Positions 34,440 through 46,700 of a stretch of DNA of 64,000 bases are shown one piece after another. Positions within the stretch are counted from its first letter, which is position 1, and every line of letters starts with the position of its first letter. The stretch is from contig NC_052471.1 of NCBI RefSeq assembly GCF_009730915.1, positions 29,608,185-29,672,184 of the forward strand. Reading direction: 5' to 3'. This DNA is from Dioscorea cayenensis subsp. rotundata. Lineage: Eukaryota; Streptophyta; Magnoliopsida; Dioscoreales; Dioscoreaceae. The position numbers and the translations under genes are program-made. The notes under the pieces are model-generated. The model was not told the DNA's origin. It saw only the letters and a program-made list of their open reading frames with translations, and ran no database searches.

Positions 34440-35170
34440 TGTGATACCACTTCAGTCCTCTTCCTCTTCCAATAAGATTATTTTTTTTAAACTTTTATCT
34501 TTTATTTTATCATCTCATTTGAAATTAAAATTTTAAATCTACTGTGTTCCCTATAATGTTCAACATCATAGAGTAGCTAGCGATGAGTTCTTTTTGTATT
34601 TTTATTTTTAACTATTTTTTAAAATTTTATCTTTATCTTATTACCACTGATTTTGAAGATTTTAAATCTACCGTGTGCCTCTTTACCGTCTCTAGGCTAA
34701 GAAATTTTGAGAAGAGAAAATTGACTTTAAGCGGGGTAATATTGTGTGGGAACAGGAATCGAAAATTTCATAAAGTGAATAAGATTTTAAAAAAAGCATT
34801 TACAAAAAAATAGTTCGAGGAGGAAGAACATGGCATGAAATGGGAGAATGCGAAGTCAGCATCCGGCGGTGTCCAAAGTCTGGTTTTCGGTATCCGGATT
34901 GGTGTTTGACATCCGGCAAGCATCTTAGATTTAAAAATTTAATTTAAAATGATATGATAATTTTTTAAAAAAAAAAATTAAATAAAAATACAAAAAATAA
35001 TAATAATAATCATTGGCCAGTATCCGATGTTGGACATCATGGAGAGCACACCGACTGCGAAGGGGCAGTGTGGATTTAAAATTTTAATTTCAAATAAGAT
35101 GATAAGATAAAGATAAAAAATTTTAAAAAAATAAAATAAAAATACAAAAAAAAATTAATAATTGAAGTAA
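34440..35170. repeat. Cluster of AT-rich inverted-repeat copies
   Basis: The phrase gaaattaaaattttaaatc (34520) and related text running ttttatctttatcttat (34617) recur reverse-complemented at about 34930-34990 and 35075-35150 (gatttaaaattttaatttc, ataagataaagataaaa). Between them lie CATCCGG/TATCCGG-containing phrases (34860-34920, 35020-35035). The arrangement suggests two or more nested copies of a non-autonomous element in opposite orientations. Confidence 0.5.
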
Positions 35171-36170
35171 GTGGGTAATTAAATAGGCTGGCATAACTAT
35201 AAATCTGATTTGATAAATTTTTATTGAAAAGAGACACAATCTAGTGGTATCACGGTCGTATAGTGTCCTTACTCTTGTTTGTATAGAATCCTTACTCTTG
35301 TTTGTTTAGAGAGGATTGATTGAGTAATGGTTACCCATTTATTATGACAAAAGGCCCATTGTGAGAATAGGCCCATTAGGGCTTTGTTTTCTCCTTTTTT
35401 TTTTCTTTTGTTGGTTAGAATTTAATTTGTGAGTATTATTGAGACTTGTTTTTTTTAAAAAAAAAAAATTAAAGATATTTCCTGATATCTCTCTGGACAC
35501 TGTTGAATTTCATAAAAAAATAAAATAAAAAATATATAAAAGGTATGATGAAGAAATGACTCATAAAAGTAAATTTAAAGAACTTAAAAAGTAATTTGCC
35601 TTTATTGAAAATAATTTTCTAATTTGAAGTGCTGATTTAGTTTTAATAACTGACAATAGTAGTCATTTACTAATTGAAAATTTATATATATATATATATA
35701 TGACTGGAATACCTGGCTTTCCCTGTATACTTGAGAAACTAATTTCAATGTAATTTTCATAACTCTGAGGATGAACAAATCAGGAATACAAGTTTTCCAA
35801 AATTTGAGGAATTTTAAAAAAGTACATACTTCTCTCAGATATATTATATCACTATAGCTTTAATTTAAAAAAATCAGAGATTGCTGTATATTTAAGTTTA
35901 ATCAGTGTAACATCTACATGAACAACTACACAACTCTAGTTTTTTTAGTTAGTTTGTTGGTTGGTAGATCTATGGAATAATACTTGATCCCCAGGCAATA
36001 CATATTTTGTCTGCTTTAGAAGCAAGACCAACAACTTTAAGAGGAGATCATCAATAGATTCAGATTAAGAGAATCAATGAATCAATGACAAATTAGCTAC
36101 TTAAATCAGCCAAGGACATATTGATGATAATTATTTACCTCTTGTGAAGAGAAAGGTTGCCCTGCAAAAT
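35171..36170. other. Intergenic AT-rich spacer
   Basis: No gene is recognised. The region contains poly-A/T and (AT)n stretches (for example 35682-35700). Confidence 0.5.
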
Positions 36171-36171
36171 T

Positions 36172-37136
36172 GTTGTTCCAGATAGAGATTGGCAAACTAA
36201 ATTTCATTCAAGTGGAGTTTTAGATAGATATAAATATATTGAAGGCCTAATTCTTTTTCTGTCTGAACCAAAAAGTTAATAACAAACCAATTTATAGTTC
36301 TAGGTGAGAAACTTAACCAGGTAGATTCTTCTCAATAAATGTGGCACTTGCAGATGTAGCTCCAACCACTTACAGCCAAATTTTGCATCTGAGACTTTAA
36401 CTGAACAAACCCTAAAAAGGTTCTAATTAGCTCTAGACAACAGAAATTAATCATAGATCGATGAAACCCATAACACTTATGTCTCTACTTCGATGATTGA
36501 TTGGTTGTTCCAGATAGATGATTCTGAACTAAATGTCATTCTAGTGAAGTTTTAAATCTAAATAATTGTACTGAAGGTCTAATTATTTTTTTCTATCTGA
36601 ACCAAAAGTTAATAACAAGCCAATTTATAGTTCTAGTGAAACTTAACCAGGTAGATTCTTCTTCAATATATGTGGCACATGCAGACCTAACTCCAACTAC
36701 TTGCAGCCAATATTTGCATCTTAACCTTTAACGGAACAAACCCGAAAGTTCTAATTAGCTCTAGACAACAGAAATTAATCATAAATTGATGAAATCCATA
36801 ACAAGAGAAAGAAAAACTTATGTCTCAACTTCGATGATTGATTGGTTGTTCCAGATAGATAATGCTAAACTGAATGTCATTCTAGTGAAGTTTTAAATCA
36901 AGGTAATTATATTGAAGGCCTAATTATTTTTTTTCTATCTGAACCAAAAGTTAACAATAAACCAATTTATAGTTCTAATGAAACTGAACCAGGTAGATTC
37001 TTCTTCAATATATGTGGCACTTCAAGATGTAGCCAAAGGTTGCACCTGAAACTTTAACTGGAGCAAACCCGAAGTTCTAATTAACTCCAGACAAAAGAAA
37101 TTAATCATACATTGATGAAATCCCTACTTTGATTAT
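36172..37136. repeat. Tandem triplication (about 335-bp unit) downstream of the PB1 gene
   Basis: The phrase gttgttccagatag begins copies at 36172, 36504 and 36845 (periods 332 and 341). Each copy continues through gaaggcctaatt/gaaggtctaatt, accaatttatagttcta, accaggtagattcttc and gacaacagaaattaatcat. The third copy is shortened. The array lies about 450 bp beyond the PB1 stop codon. No protein of known type is encoded. Confidence 0.92.
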
Positions 37137-37587
37137 GTGTCCTATACTAACACCGTTCAAGAAACAGTAGATCATTTGCCACAAAACTTTCAGAAATGAA
37201 ATACCAATTTTAATGTTTTGGAGAACAAATCAAAGCACACAACTAAGACTCTTCAGTGAAACAAAAATTAACACCAAAATATTTCAATACTTTGGGGAAT
37301 TCACCAAATGCTCAACAACTCACAAGCAGATGAATCAAGTGTTTGCAAAACATTGCCATAAACTTCAACAAATAGTCATTAAAGGAATACCAAGCTGTTA
37401 AAAAAATATAGAATTCACATTCATATAACCATTCCTATCTGTATGCACATGAACCAATACTAATATCAATACTCACACCAACGAAACAATTCACTAGTAA
37501 TAGCAATACCAGAACAAAAAAAACATATAAAACCAAAATATAAAAAGAAAAAATTCAAGGAAAAGATAAAAAGCGAGACCTTTGAGA

Positions 37588-38919
37588 TTAGGAAACTTGT
37601 GATGGCTTGACGATCTTTCCATCAGGATTGAATGCAACGTTTGTGACCGTTTGATATGTGGGCGCTGCTCCAGTGTAATACACGGCTCTCCCTGCGCCAT
37701 CATAGGCAGTGAAACCAGCGTCGTGGCCTTGCGTTCTCACAGCGCCGCCGTCCGGTGGCGGAGCGCTGACGGCGTAGACAGGCGCCGTTGCCTCACGATA
37801 GATCTCCTGCGCCGGCGAGGGAACCATCCTCGGTGGTGGTGCCATGGCGTAGTACCCCTGTCCCGCTTGAGTATGAATCACTGCTCCTTGTTGCTGATAC
37901 ACGCCTGGTCCTGCCGGGATGAAGTATACCTGCCGGTCTCCGCCGGCGACTGACGCGAACCTCCCTCCGGCTGCCATGCCAAGGTGCTCCTGCCAGTATA
38001 CTGGTTGTGGCGCAGGGGGGGTTTTCTCTTGGACTCTCTGTGGGATATAGTACTCAGCTGGGTAAACCCTAGATAGGTTTTCATCGCTCGCTTGGCGCTG
38101 GAAAGCGGGCTGTTCTTGATTCTCAGCGATTTGAAGCCTCTGAAGCTCCGGGATCTGCCGTTGTACCTCAATTGGTTGTTCCGCGCCGATTGCACGGTCG
38201 TCGTTCTTCGGGATCTCCGATCTAGCAAGTGGAGGATGCGCGTGCTCAACGGGCGGTGCGAACTCCTGCGATGGGTCCTTGACCTTGATAGCAGGAGGTG
38301 GTATAAACCCCTTATCCAGACCAAAGAGGTAATCAGGACTCTCCGCCGGAGCCGTCACCGCCGGGGCCTGAGGCGGTGGCGGGGCAGCAACAGAGTTGAG
38401 GGCATCAACGAACCACTGCCGATCCGACTTAGTATCGGAGTTCGTCGACGAGGGTTGCGACGAGACGATGGGAAAGACAAAGAGGCGGAGTCGGGGAGCA
38501 GCCTTCGAGCCGGGGGCGGCGGCACGGCAGAGACGATCATACTCGAGCATCAGATGCTCAAGGTCCTCATCATTGGTGACGGATACGAGGGCATCGAGAT
38601 CCTCACCGGGGAGCTGATACTTGAGGCAAACATCATCGGACCCGGTGATAGAAGCAATACGGGAGAGCACAGTGGGAAGACGAACGGACCGGTCGACGGC
38701 GAGGATCTTAGTGTCTCCACCGACGTAGGAGAGTTGGTTGTCGTGAGGACGGGGTTGGATGCGACCACCGAAGCTGACCATAAGCTTCACACGCTGCGCG
38801 ACGGGGGGAGGCGCCGAGGTATCGTCCCAGGTGGCAGGGTTCTCGCAGTCGATCTCGCGAGAGCGCGGAGAAGAGTCGCCGGAGTCCGGGAACGAAGAGA
38901 AGGAGAAGTTCTTCTCCAT
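37588..38919 (-). CDS. PB1 (octicosapeptide/Phox/Bem1p) domain protein
   Basis: This is an intronless ORF of 443 aa from ATG 38919. A short acidic/Ser-rich N-terminus is followed by a PB1 domain at about residues 43-150. The domain has the basic strand RVKLMVSFGGRI with a conserved Lys (K45) and an acidic OPCA loop (LPGEDLDALVSVTNDEDLEHL in the 102-123 range), so it could bind PB1 partners through either face. The rest is a long Pro/Gln/Tyr-rich low-complexity tail (repeated GxxYY, QPVYW, GQGYYAMAPPP) that ends NPDGKIVKPSQVS. Plant proteins of this class are mostly uncharacterised scaffolds. The frame stays open to 39135, but a TATA box at 38981-38988 puts the transcript start after those upstream codons, so 38919 is preferred. 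High GC content makes long antisense ORFs (for example 38092-38922 on +), which are not real genes. Confidence 0.9.
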   Translation of the reverse strand: MEKNFSFSSFPDSGDSSPRSREIDCENPATWDDTSAPPPVAQRVKLMVSFGGRIQPRPHDNQLSYVGGDTKILAVDRSVRLPTVLSRIASITGSDDVCLKYQLPGEDLDALVSVTNDEDLEHLMLEYDRLCRAAAPGSKAAPRLRLFVFPIVSSQPSSTNSDTKSDRQWFVDALNSVAAPPPPQAPAVTAPAESPDYLFGLDKGFIPPPAIKVKDPSQEFAPPVEHAHPPLARSEIPKNDDRAIGAEQPIEVQRQIPELQRLQIAENQEQPAFQRQASDENLSRVYPAEYYIPQRVQEKTPPAPQPVYWQEHLGMAAGGRFASVAGGDRQVYFIPAGPGVYQQQGAVIHTQAGQGYYAMAPPPRMVPSPAQEIYREATAPVYAVSAPPPDGGAVRTQGHDAGFTAYDGAGRAVYYTGAAPTYQTVTNVAFNPDGKIVKPSQVS

Positions 38920-38980
38920 TGACGAGGATTTTAGGGTTAGGGTTCGCAGAGGAGAGAAAGAGGAAGATGATGTCTTTGGC

Positions 38981-38988
38981 TTTATATA
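38981..38988 (-). promoter_or_regulatory. TATA box of the PB1 gene
   Basis: On the minus strand the sequence reads TATATAAA, 62 nt above the ATG at 38919, leaving a leader of roughly 30-35 nt. This position rules out the longer N-terminal extension. Confidence 0.65.
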
Positions 38989-39169
38989 GGAAGGGGGTCC
39001 ACATGAGATCTCAGGAGAACCGTTGGATTTGCCAGCTGGCACACCTGATGATGTGAAAAAATGGAGGGAAGTGAGATTCGGGGCGTGACGTGAGAAAAGC
39101 GAAGATGTGGGGTCCAATTGTGGGCCCGCATTCAATATTTTTTAAATATTTATTTTATTTATTTATTTA

Positions 39170-40710
39170 CGGAAATTGGTTGTTCATTTCACTTGTTTGT
39201 GAGAGTAGTGGGGACCTATACAGTATGATGTGCCTGCGGTGCAGGCTTGGAGGAAGAAGCGAGGGTTTTGATTGGGTAGAGAAGATGAGGAGACTGGTGG
39301 GTGCCCAATTGGGTTGGGTTTTATGATGATCCGGAGGAGCAGGAGAATGTAATACTGACAAATTACTCAATTACTAGTACCTAGAAATTGGTTTTTAGTG
39401 AAAAAAAAAAAAGAAAAATTGGAATTTGTTGAGTAATTATTAATGAAATGTAAAGTGGAAGGGGGGACATGGAGTACAATTAAATGGTTAAAATTTTAAT
39501 TTTTATTGATAAAAATAAGTAAGTAAATAAATAAAAGGAAATAGAGAAGAAATGGTGGCGTGACAGCAGTGAGCCAGCTGGGTCATGTGACATAGGGAGG
39601 TGGAAAAAAAACAAGTGAGCGTTACAATTGTATATAGCTGGTAAAGGGGTCTAGTGAGCTGGTCTTCCTTCACATTCGGTTTCATTAAAAAAGTCTTAAA
39701 GCAATTGTTTAAATAGCATTATTAGTATGGCAAATTGGCAATGGGTAATTGAGGTTAAGTCCTTAGTACTATATATTTTTAACTGTTTATGATACCGTAG
39801 AACATTGTAGAACACATTTTTGATACTGTTTTTGATGATCAAAATCGTTAAATTATCATCCAACAACTACAATAAACACCTCTAAATTTAAAAACATCCC
39901 TAGATTATCGGTCCTCTATTAATATTACTATTATTACTGGTACTATACTGTATTACTAGTTTAATGTTGTATTATATACAAATAATTAAATATATATTAC
40001 TAGTCGTGGTTCAAAATGGTACATTAATTTTATGATATTGTCAACATCTTTTTTACTTTATTAACACTAAATCCCTCCATAAAATATTCATATTTTTTTA
40101 TTAAAAATATAAATAAATTAAAATATTAATTCGTTTGTATACGCTCTTGACATGACTTATTTATATGTCAAAAAATAAAAAATTATGATGTTTCATTATT
40201 GACCATGGAACATGAAAATATTAATATTTTCAATGACTTCTAATGTTTGGTTGATGAAGTTGTCAATTGCCTAAACTACACGGTGAGAACAAAAAGTATG
40301 CCTCTAGCTCTCTATTCAATTGGAAATTTCAATAACTCAGAATTCATTTATAGCTCAATTTTGAATCTAATAAACTCTAGATATAACTTATAAAAAGAAT
40401 TCCAAATAAATAAAATTCAGAAATTAAGCAAATTCCCTAAACACAATTCAACCAAGAACATACTAATTAACATGCACAAACAAATAAATGCGCACACACA
40501 TAATTTTCAATGAATATCAAGCTTTTATCAAATTTAGGAAAAGAAACACATTATGAGCCTCTAAGAGTTCTTTCATAGTTCTAAACTTCATTTTTACAAT
40601 CACTCTTACCTTTAACAAAGCACAATTGGTATAAATAATGACACTTGAAAAAAAAAAAAAACTTCTAATTCAAAGCATAGAGGATCATAGAAAGTCAATT
40701 AGAAAGCTTG
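39170..40710. repeat. Intergenic spacer with a diverged GTTGGATT-family element
   Basis: This is AT-rich DNA between the divergent PB1 promoter and the 3' end of the NHL gene. At about 39780-39905, words such as gataccgtagaacattgtag, aaatcgttaaattatcatcc and aacacctctaaattt resemble the elements at 16.1 and 55.8 kb. The remainder is simple AT sequence. No gene is seen. Confidence 0.35.
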
Positions 40711-43700
40711 TTAATCTAGTGAAATAGAGATTTCTAAGTTGGTTTCAGTGGAGATGATCTCCTTCTGTGTATCTGCAGAAGGGTGGTCACCACAATCCAA
40801 TTTTATTCTCAGATGCAAAGGTTTCATAAAGACGATATCCTGCAGATCTCCGCATGTATCCGAAAGCAACTTCATGCATACCTCCTCTTCCGGTTTTATA
40901 CTACCGTAGCTCTTCAAACCAAGCACCCTCATTGAATCGAAGTTTTGTCCTCCGGTTCCATGTGCTTTCTTTAGCTTCAAATATAGAACCGCGGAAACAA
41001 CCACCTGCATCAACATCATCAGAAGCTCTTATATTCATTGCATTGAAAAAGCACATCTAGAAGCATTGCAAGCTACAAAAGAAGTTAGAATTTTCAGGCT
41101 CAGCATTTATGATCGATAACTATTTCATTCCTTGATTGTGACGCAAATTAATCATATACTGATGAGTGTATGAGAAGGAAGAACCCACACGAGAAAAAAA
41201 AAATCGGTCGAAGGTGATATAAAAACAGCTGAAGAATCCAAGCTAAAAAGTGTGACTAAGAATTATTTCCCCACTGATAAAGACAAAGAATTAGATGCCA
41301 TCCTTTGAGAGAACCTTTTTTAATAGCTACAAAGAAGATGGCCATCCTGATCAATGACACATTGTACAGCTCTGATGTTAGACTGACAGTTGTCTTTCTA
41401 TAATAGAACAATAAGTTGTTCTCTTTGGAGAAAAAACCAATAGCACTGTCAGGGAGGGAAAATTCTAGCCTACACTTGATGCATTGCAGCAAAAGCATTG
41501 AATTTATCTCATTGTCATTATGTGACACATATCCAAGTGCAATGCACCTTTTGTAAGCAAGACTTTCTTGGTAGACAGACAATTAAACCACAAAGTAACA
41601 ATGTTACTGGAACATGAATACATCTGGACACTTGAATTTAATGCAAACAACAAACACGGTGTAAATAGATAAAATACATGTACATATATATATATATGAT
41701 AGGTATGTTCTGTATACATGTATATAAGCGGGTATATAAACATTTGAATGGATTGTTTCTAGAAAGGGTGGAGGCTATCATAGGAAAACAAGTTGGTGCC
41801 TGAAATGGAAGGGAGACTATCATACTAAACCATATCATATTAATAGAATTCTTAAAATCATGAAATTGATATTTAAAAGATTAGGAAGATAAGAATCAAT
41901 TTCTAAAAAAAATATAGAGTTTATAGAGATAAGAAAAAGATAAGGTTACTAAAAGATTGAAGATTGTGATTGAAAATGAAAAGGAAAAATCAAGTTGGTG
42001 TTGAAATGGAAAGGAGATAGAGCAAAACAAAACCAACTCTCTTCTTGTCTAAATAAACAAAAGTAGGATCCTAGGTGTCATGGCATATCTAAGTGAAGAT
42101 ACCTATCCTCATGTGCATATGTAAATTTTCTTCTAATATCACTAATGGACAGGCAGAAGAAGATAAGGATCGGCACATTAATAAGCTTCTGATAGCACCG
42201 GATTGGTTTAATAGCAGAATCTCCGAATAAACACATTTTTAAATCATGGTTTCTTAGTACTAATGAGGTCAACTAACATGCATAGTATTAATCCGGAGTT
42301 TAAATACATGGACTCATGGTGAACAAAGAGATTTTTCATAATAAGATCAGACTGAATGCAAAAATTTGGATAAATAATCACTGAACAACAAATCAAATTC
42401 ATTTAAGTTGAAAATTTTTATGAGTAAAAGTTCAAGGCATACCTCACCAATACCAGGACTGACATTGACAGTGCAATTGAAATGCACCTTATCACTATCT
42501 TGACTGCATTTACTAGAAGATTTTTCTTCTTCTTCAGGATTTAAGTCAGCCTCAGGCCGAGAAAAGGCAAGGTTATCCAATTCATCAAACCATTGTTGAG
42601 CAACACCAACCTTCAAGAACCAATGAGCAAAAATCAGATTTATGATATTGGCATGAAGCTCAACAAAGGACATTGAGAAGATGAATACCTTCTCAGAGCC
42701 AGCAGCAGGTCCATCTAGTCTAGACAATTCAGCAGCAGATCCTCTTGCTTGACGCCAAATACAATTTTCATCTAAAGGTGCAATAAGTTCTGTTTCCATT
42801 GGGATGTCAACGTTCACCTTTATGTTGCACCTTCCTGCATGAGAAAACAACAAATGATCCAATTGCCAACTAAATAAGAATGGAATGGCAAGGTACTTCT
42901 AAAATTAATAATAGTGGTCTTCATACAAAAATCAGCATTGGATAATCCACAGGAATTTACTTTCTTGAGTGTTAATCAATCAGATATATTGTCCTTGAAA
43001 GAATTTTTTTTTAAGTTATCAAGTTTTGACCAAATGCCAAAAACTAATGGAAGAGAATACTGGTAGCAACCTGGTAGTACACTGAATGGACGGAGATGCT
43101 CATTCCACTGATAGCATGAATTTCCACTGAAACATCATAAACATATAGTTTGATCAGGGTACAATCTCTATTCCAGCTTGGTCATAGACAGATTATATAT
43201 CAATAATATCCTAAATTAAGATGCTAATAAACCAAGCATTGTGATACAGGAATCAAAATATGAAACAAGAACAAGAGCTTGGATGGTATAAGTTTACCTT
43301 CTAAAAATTCTCTCTGGAGGAGAAACCAACCAATATGGTAGCCCAAGGATCCGCAAGTTTGAAAATTGAACACATTCCACTTGTCTTGATTCTCTATGAC
43401 ACTTTAGAACCTTCTGAGCAGCTTTGTGGAGCAAACAGTAGATACGAGTGAGGACAAGAGTAACAACTGACCACAAAGAAACCCATCAATAAATTATTAC
43501 CTGCATCACAGAACACTGTATAGTTATTAAAACTTGCAATTGATGACATCAAGCTTGCATATGGAATCCCCTCTAATGAGAAATAATGAACAAGCCTTTG
43601 TTGAAATGAATTCCAACAAACATCCTTGAATGAGGGAACTCTCTCCAATATCATGTGCCCATACATCTCAGTAATGGTTTTTGTCCCTTCAATGAAGTAT

Positions 43701-46700
43701 CATCATTTAGTAGACACAAGGATAATACAAACTAAGAAAGACAGAAATAAAGAACAAACCTTTTACAACCTTTTTGATTTCCCCAGTACTCATGTCCATG
43801 ATCCATGCCATTTCAAAACTGCAAGTTAGTAAATAGACAAATAAAGACCAGTTGACCAGGTAACTTGCCCTATCCCACACAAGTGCTAGGGAGATATGAA
43901 GGAAAACTATAATAATGCTGTGTTTTTTTTTTTTGTTTCGTAAATAATTGAGTAATTATCTCCTAACCCATTACAAAGTTTTGCTGGCACTGCATGTGAA
44001 TATTCATTATGTTCATCTCATGGTCCCATAACAAAGGAACATTCCCAAACAAATTTTAAAAAGTCATCAAATTCACCAGATTCCCATAATAAAAAAAGCT
44101 ACTTGAGATTCCTGAAAGTTGTCTAACATGACAAATGCATGAACTTACTATTATCTCCATTAAGTAGAATTTCTGTGAAATTTGTACTCTCAAAAAGAGA
44201 CAGAACACACACAATACTAATACTAACATCTAGTATTTCTCATACATTAAGCAGATGGATGCTATCCCAAGCAGCACATAACACCATCATCTTACAAAGA
44301 AAATAATCAGCATTATCACATGCTATATTTTTTCATGCATTAGGTGCACATTACCTGCGATTTATAATCAGAAGATCATCACCCCCTAACTTCACCAAAT
44401 GCCAAGGTAAAGTAACTCCATCTAAATCAACTACCTCAGATGTCAGAGCACTTTCTTTTTGAAATCCAAGTATGTCCATGATCCAGCTCCATATCCTACT
44501 TGATTTTTGAACAGGAACAGGGTAAACTGTCTCCAGCACCCTTCTTTCCATATCAGCTCTCCTTATTGCATTATTCTATCCAAAATGAAGTAATGATAAC
44601 AGCATGTTAAGCAGAATAAGTCTGACATCTAATATTAATTTACAATTGAAACAGCTATAACATAAATAACAATAACTTGCAATTATCATTTGTATCGAAA
44701 GGAAATGAAAATATCAAAAGCTAAATTTGTATGAATCACATCCAATTTTTAATTCCGTGATCTTCAAAGGGAAAGTGATCCCTCAATAAGTCTAATATAA
44801 ATTATTTAAAAACACCTCAATTTTCATAAAAAATCATAGCAGACTTGTGTTGAAAAGTATGCACCTCAGAGTCGACAATGTATAAGGAATTTTCAGCATT
44901 GTCAAAAACAGATGCCGCAGGGCGAAACAACTTGGCCGATTCAAATTCACCATCCTCAAAACCAGGAGAAGAACCAATCTGTAGTCGGCATATGGTCTAA
45001 ATTGCGTGAGAATAGAGAATCAAATAATAAGTTTTCCAATTTATATCTTTACAGAGTTGGAAATTAACAATTTCTTGCTTTTATATACAAGCCGTTATGA
45101 AGTTCCAACATAAATTTTAGACTTTGAAGGAAAACATTAAATGAAAGAGATGAAAATAGATACACAATCAATAATCTTCCCATCTTCATCAGCTATGATA
45201 ACCCGATGATTATTGCAATCAGAAATGAATGCGCGGCCACCATTCTCATCTACAGAGATACACCCTGGAATGGATAAAACCTGTAAGCACATATTCATAA
45301 ACATGATCTCATATTAGCAATTCCAGTCAATACCAAGCAAGATGAAGTGAAGTTTTCCCAACTAAAATGAAAGGACCTTGATATAATCTGTTTCCTTGTG
45401 TTAAATTGGCATGCACCAATAGCACATTTGAAAAGCGACACCAGCATAGACAACTAAAGGCCATATTCCCCAATAATATGATCCATAATTATTAAGCTAA
45501 GATTTCCAAATTTAAATTGATCCTAATACTAATGACCAACCTTGAAATCAATCAATATACATCTTGCATCTTGTCACGCCTTTCAACCTCAAAAGGGTCT
45601 TTTAACTCGAGCCTAAATGTAACACTAATGGGGTTTTTGACCACAGGCCATAGGGAAGATCTTCAGACACTTGAAACTATTAATACCATCATAGAATGGC
45701 AAAAGGTTTGCTAACATTATAACTTTCATATTCACCAAGGCAGAAAAGAAACATTATCTTTAAAGCCAACTCCTTCATTACTCAGTTTTCACCACGTGCA
45801 ATAAATCACGCAAGCCTTTTCAACTTTCAAAGGCCTTAAGAAAGTTTTTCATTCTGATAAACGCTTCTTTGTGGTATTGTTATTTGCTGATGTCTCATTG
45901 TAATAAATTGCGAATCGCAGAATGAAACTTCCACCAACTTGGGACACATAAGCATCAATAAAACAAGTATGAACCATTGAATTCTATCAGGCTAACAACA
46001 GAAGCAACTCTAAAGGGCATCTTCATGAACTGACATAAGGATAAATAGAAGCAAAATGACTTAAAAAAGGTTATTTACAATGACTAATGAAAGAAATAAG
46101 ACATACCAGGATAGGACAAAAGTAAATTTTTCATCATAGGATATATGCAAGGCTCCTTAACCTCATCTCGATGTGGTGTTCCACTAACAGTAGGATTCTG
46201 AACCATCACAGAACCACTCTTATTTAAGGAATAAAATTCCTCAATCTCTGTGAGATAAATTATGATGTCAATCATAAAAATAAAAATTACCAAAAAAAAA
46301 TCTCATAATACAAGACTCCACTATCAGTAATTTAAGAAATAAAGTATAAGCAAGTCATCCAATCTATAATTCTTGGTAAATTCTTCAGGTCAGTAGGATG
46401 ATAGGGCGCATGCATCAAGATTAGTCACCAACTCAAAAAAGTAATAAATGTAGAAATCAGAATGACATTTAAAAAGGCAAGCTTAGTAGAACAATGGCCC
46501 AAATTATCCTCACACTATTTCCTTTTCCTAGACACTTAGATGCAAGTCTTTTAACATGCAAAATTTTATACTTCAAGGAAGTTGTAAACCAGAAGTAACA
46601 AGATTTTCATTAAAATGGATACATTCAGCACATCAGTAAGGTTTACCTTTAACAATGATTCCTATATCCACATCCAGCTTATGGTGGAGGAAACGATTCC

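Noticed and set aside
38092-38922. 276-codon ORF on + opposite the PB1 gene
   Set aside because: It is an antisense shadow of a GC-rich coding exon. The minus-strand frame encodes a clear PB1 domain with a matching TATA box; the + frame is Arg-rich and matches nothing.
38920-39135. In-frame N-terminal extension of the PB1 protein
   Set aside because: The TATA box at 38981-38988 lies inside it, so most of the extension is upstream of transcription. Conserved-looking sequence begins at MEKNFSF.
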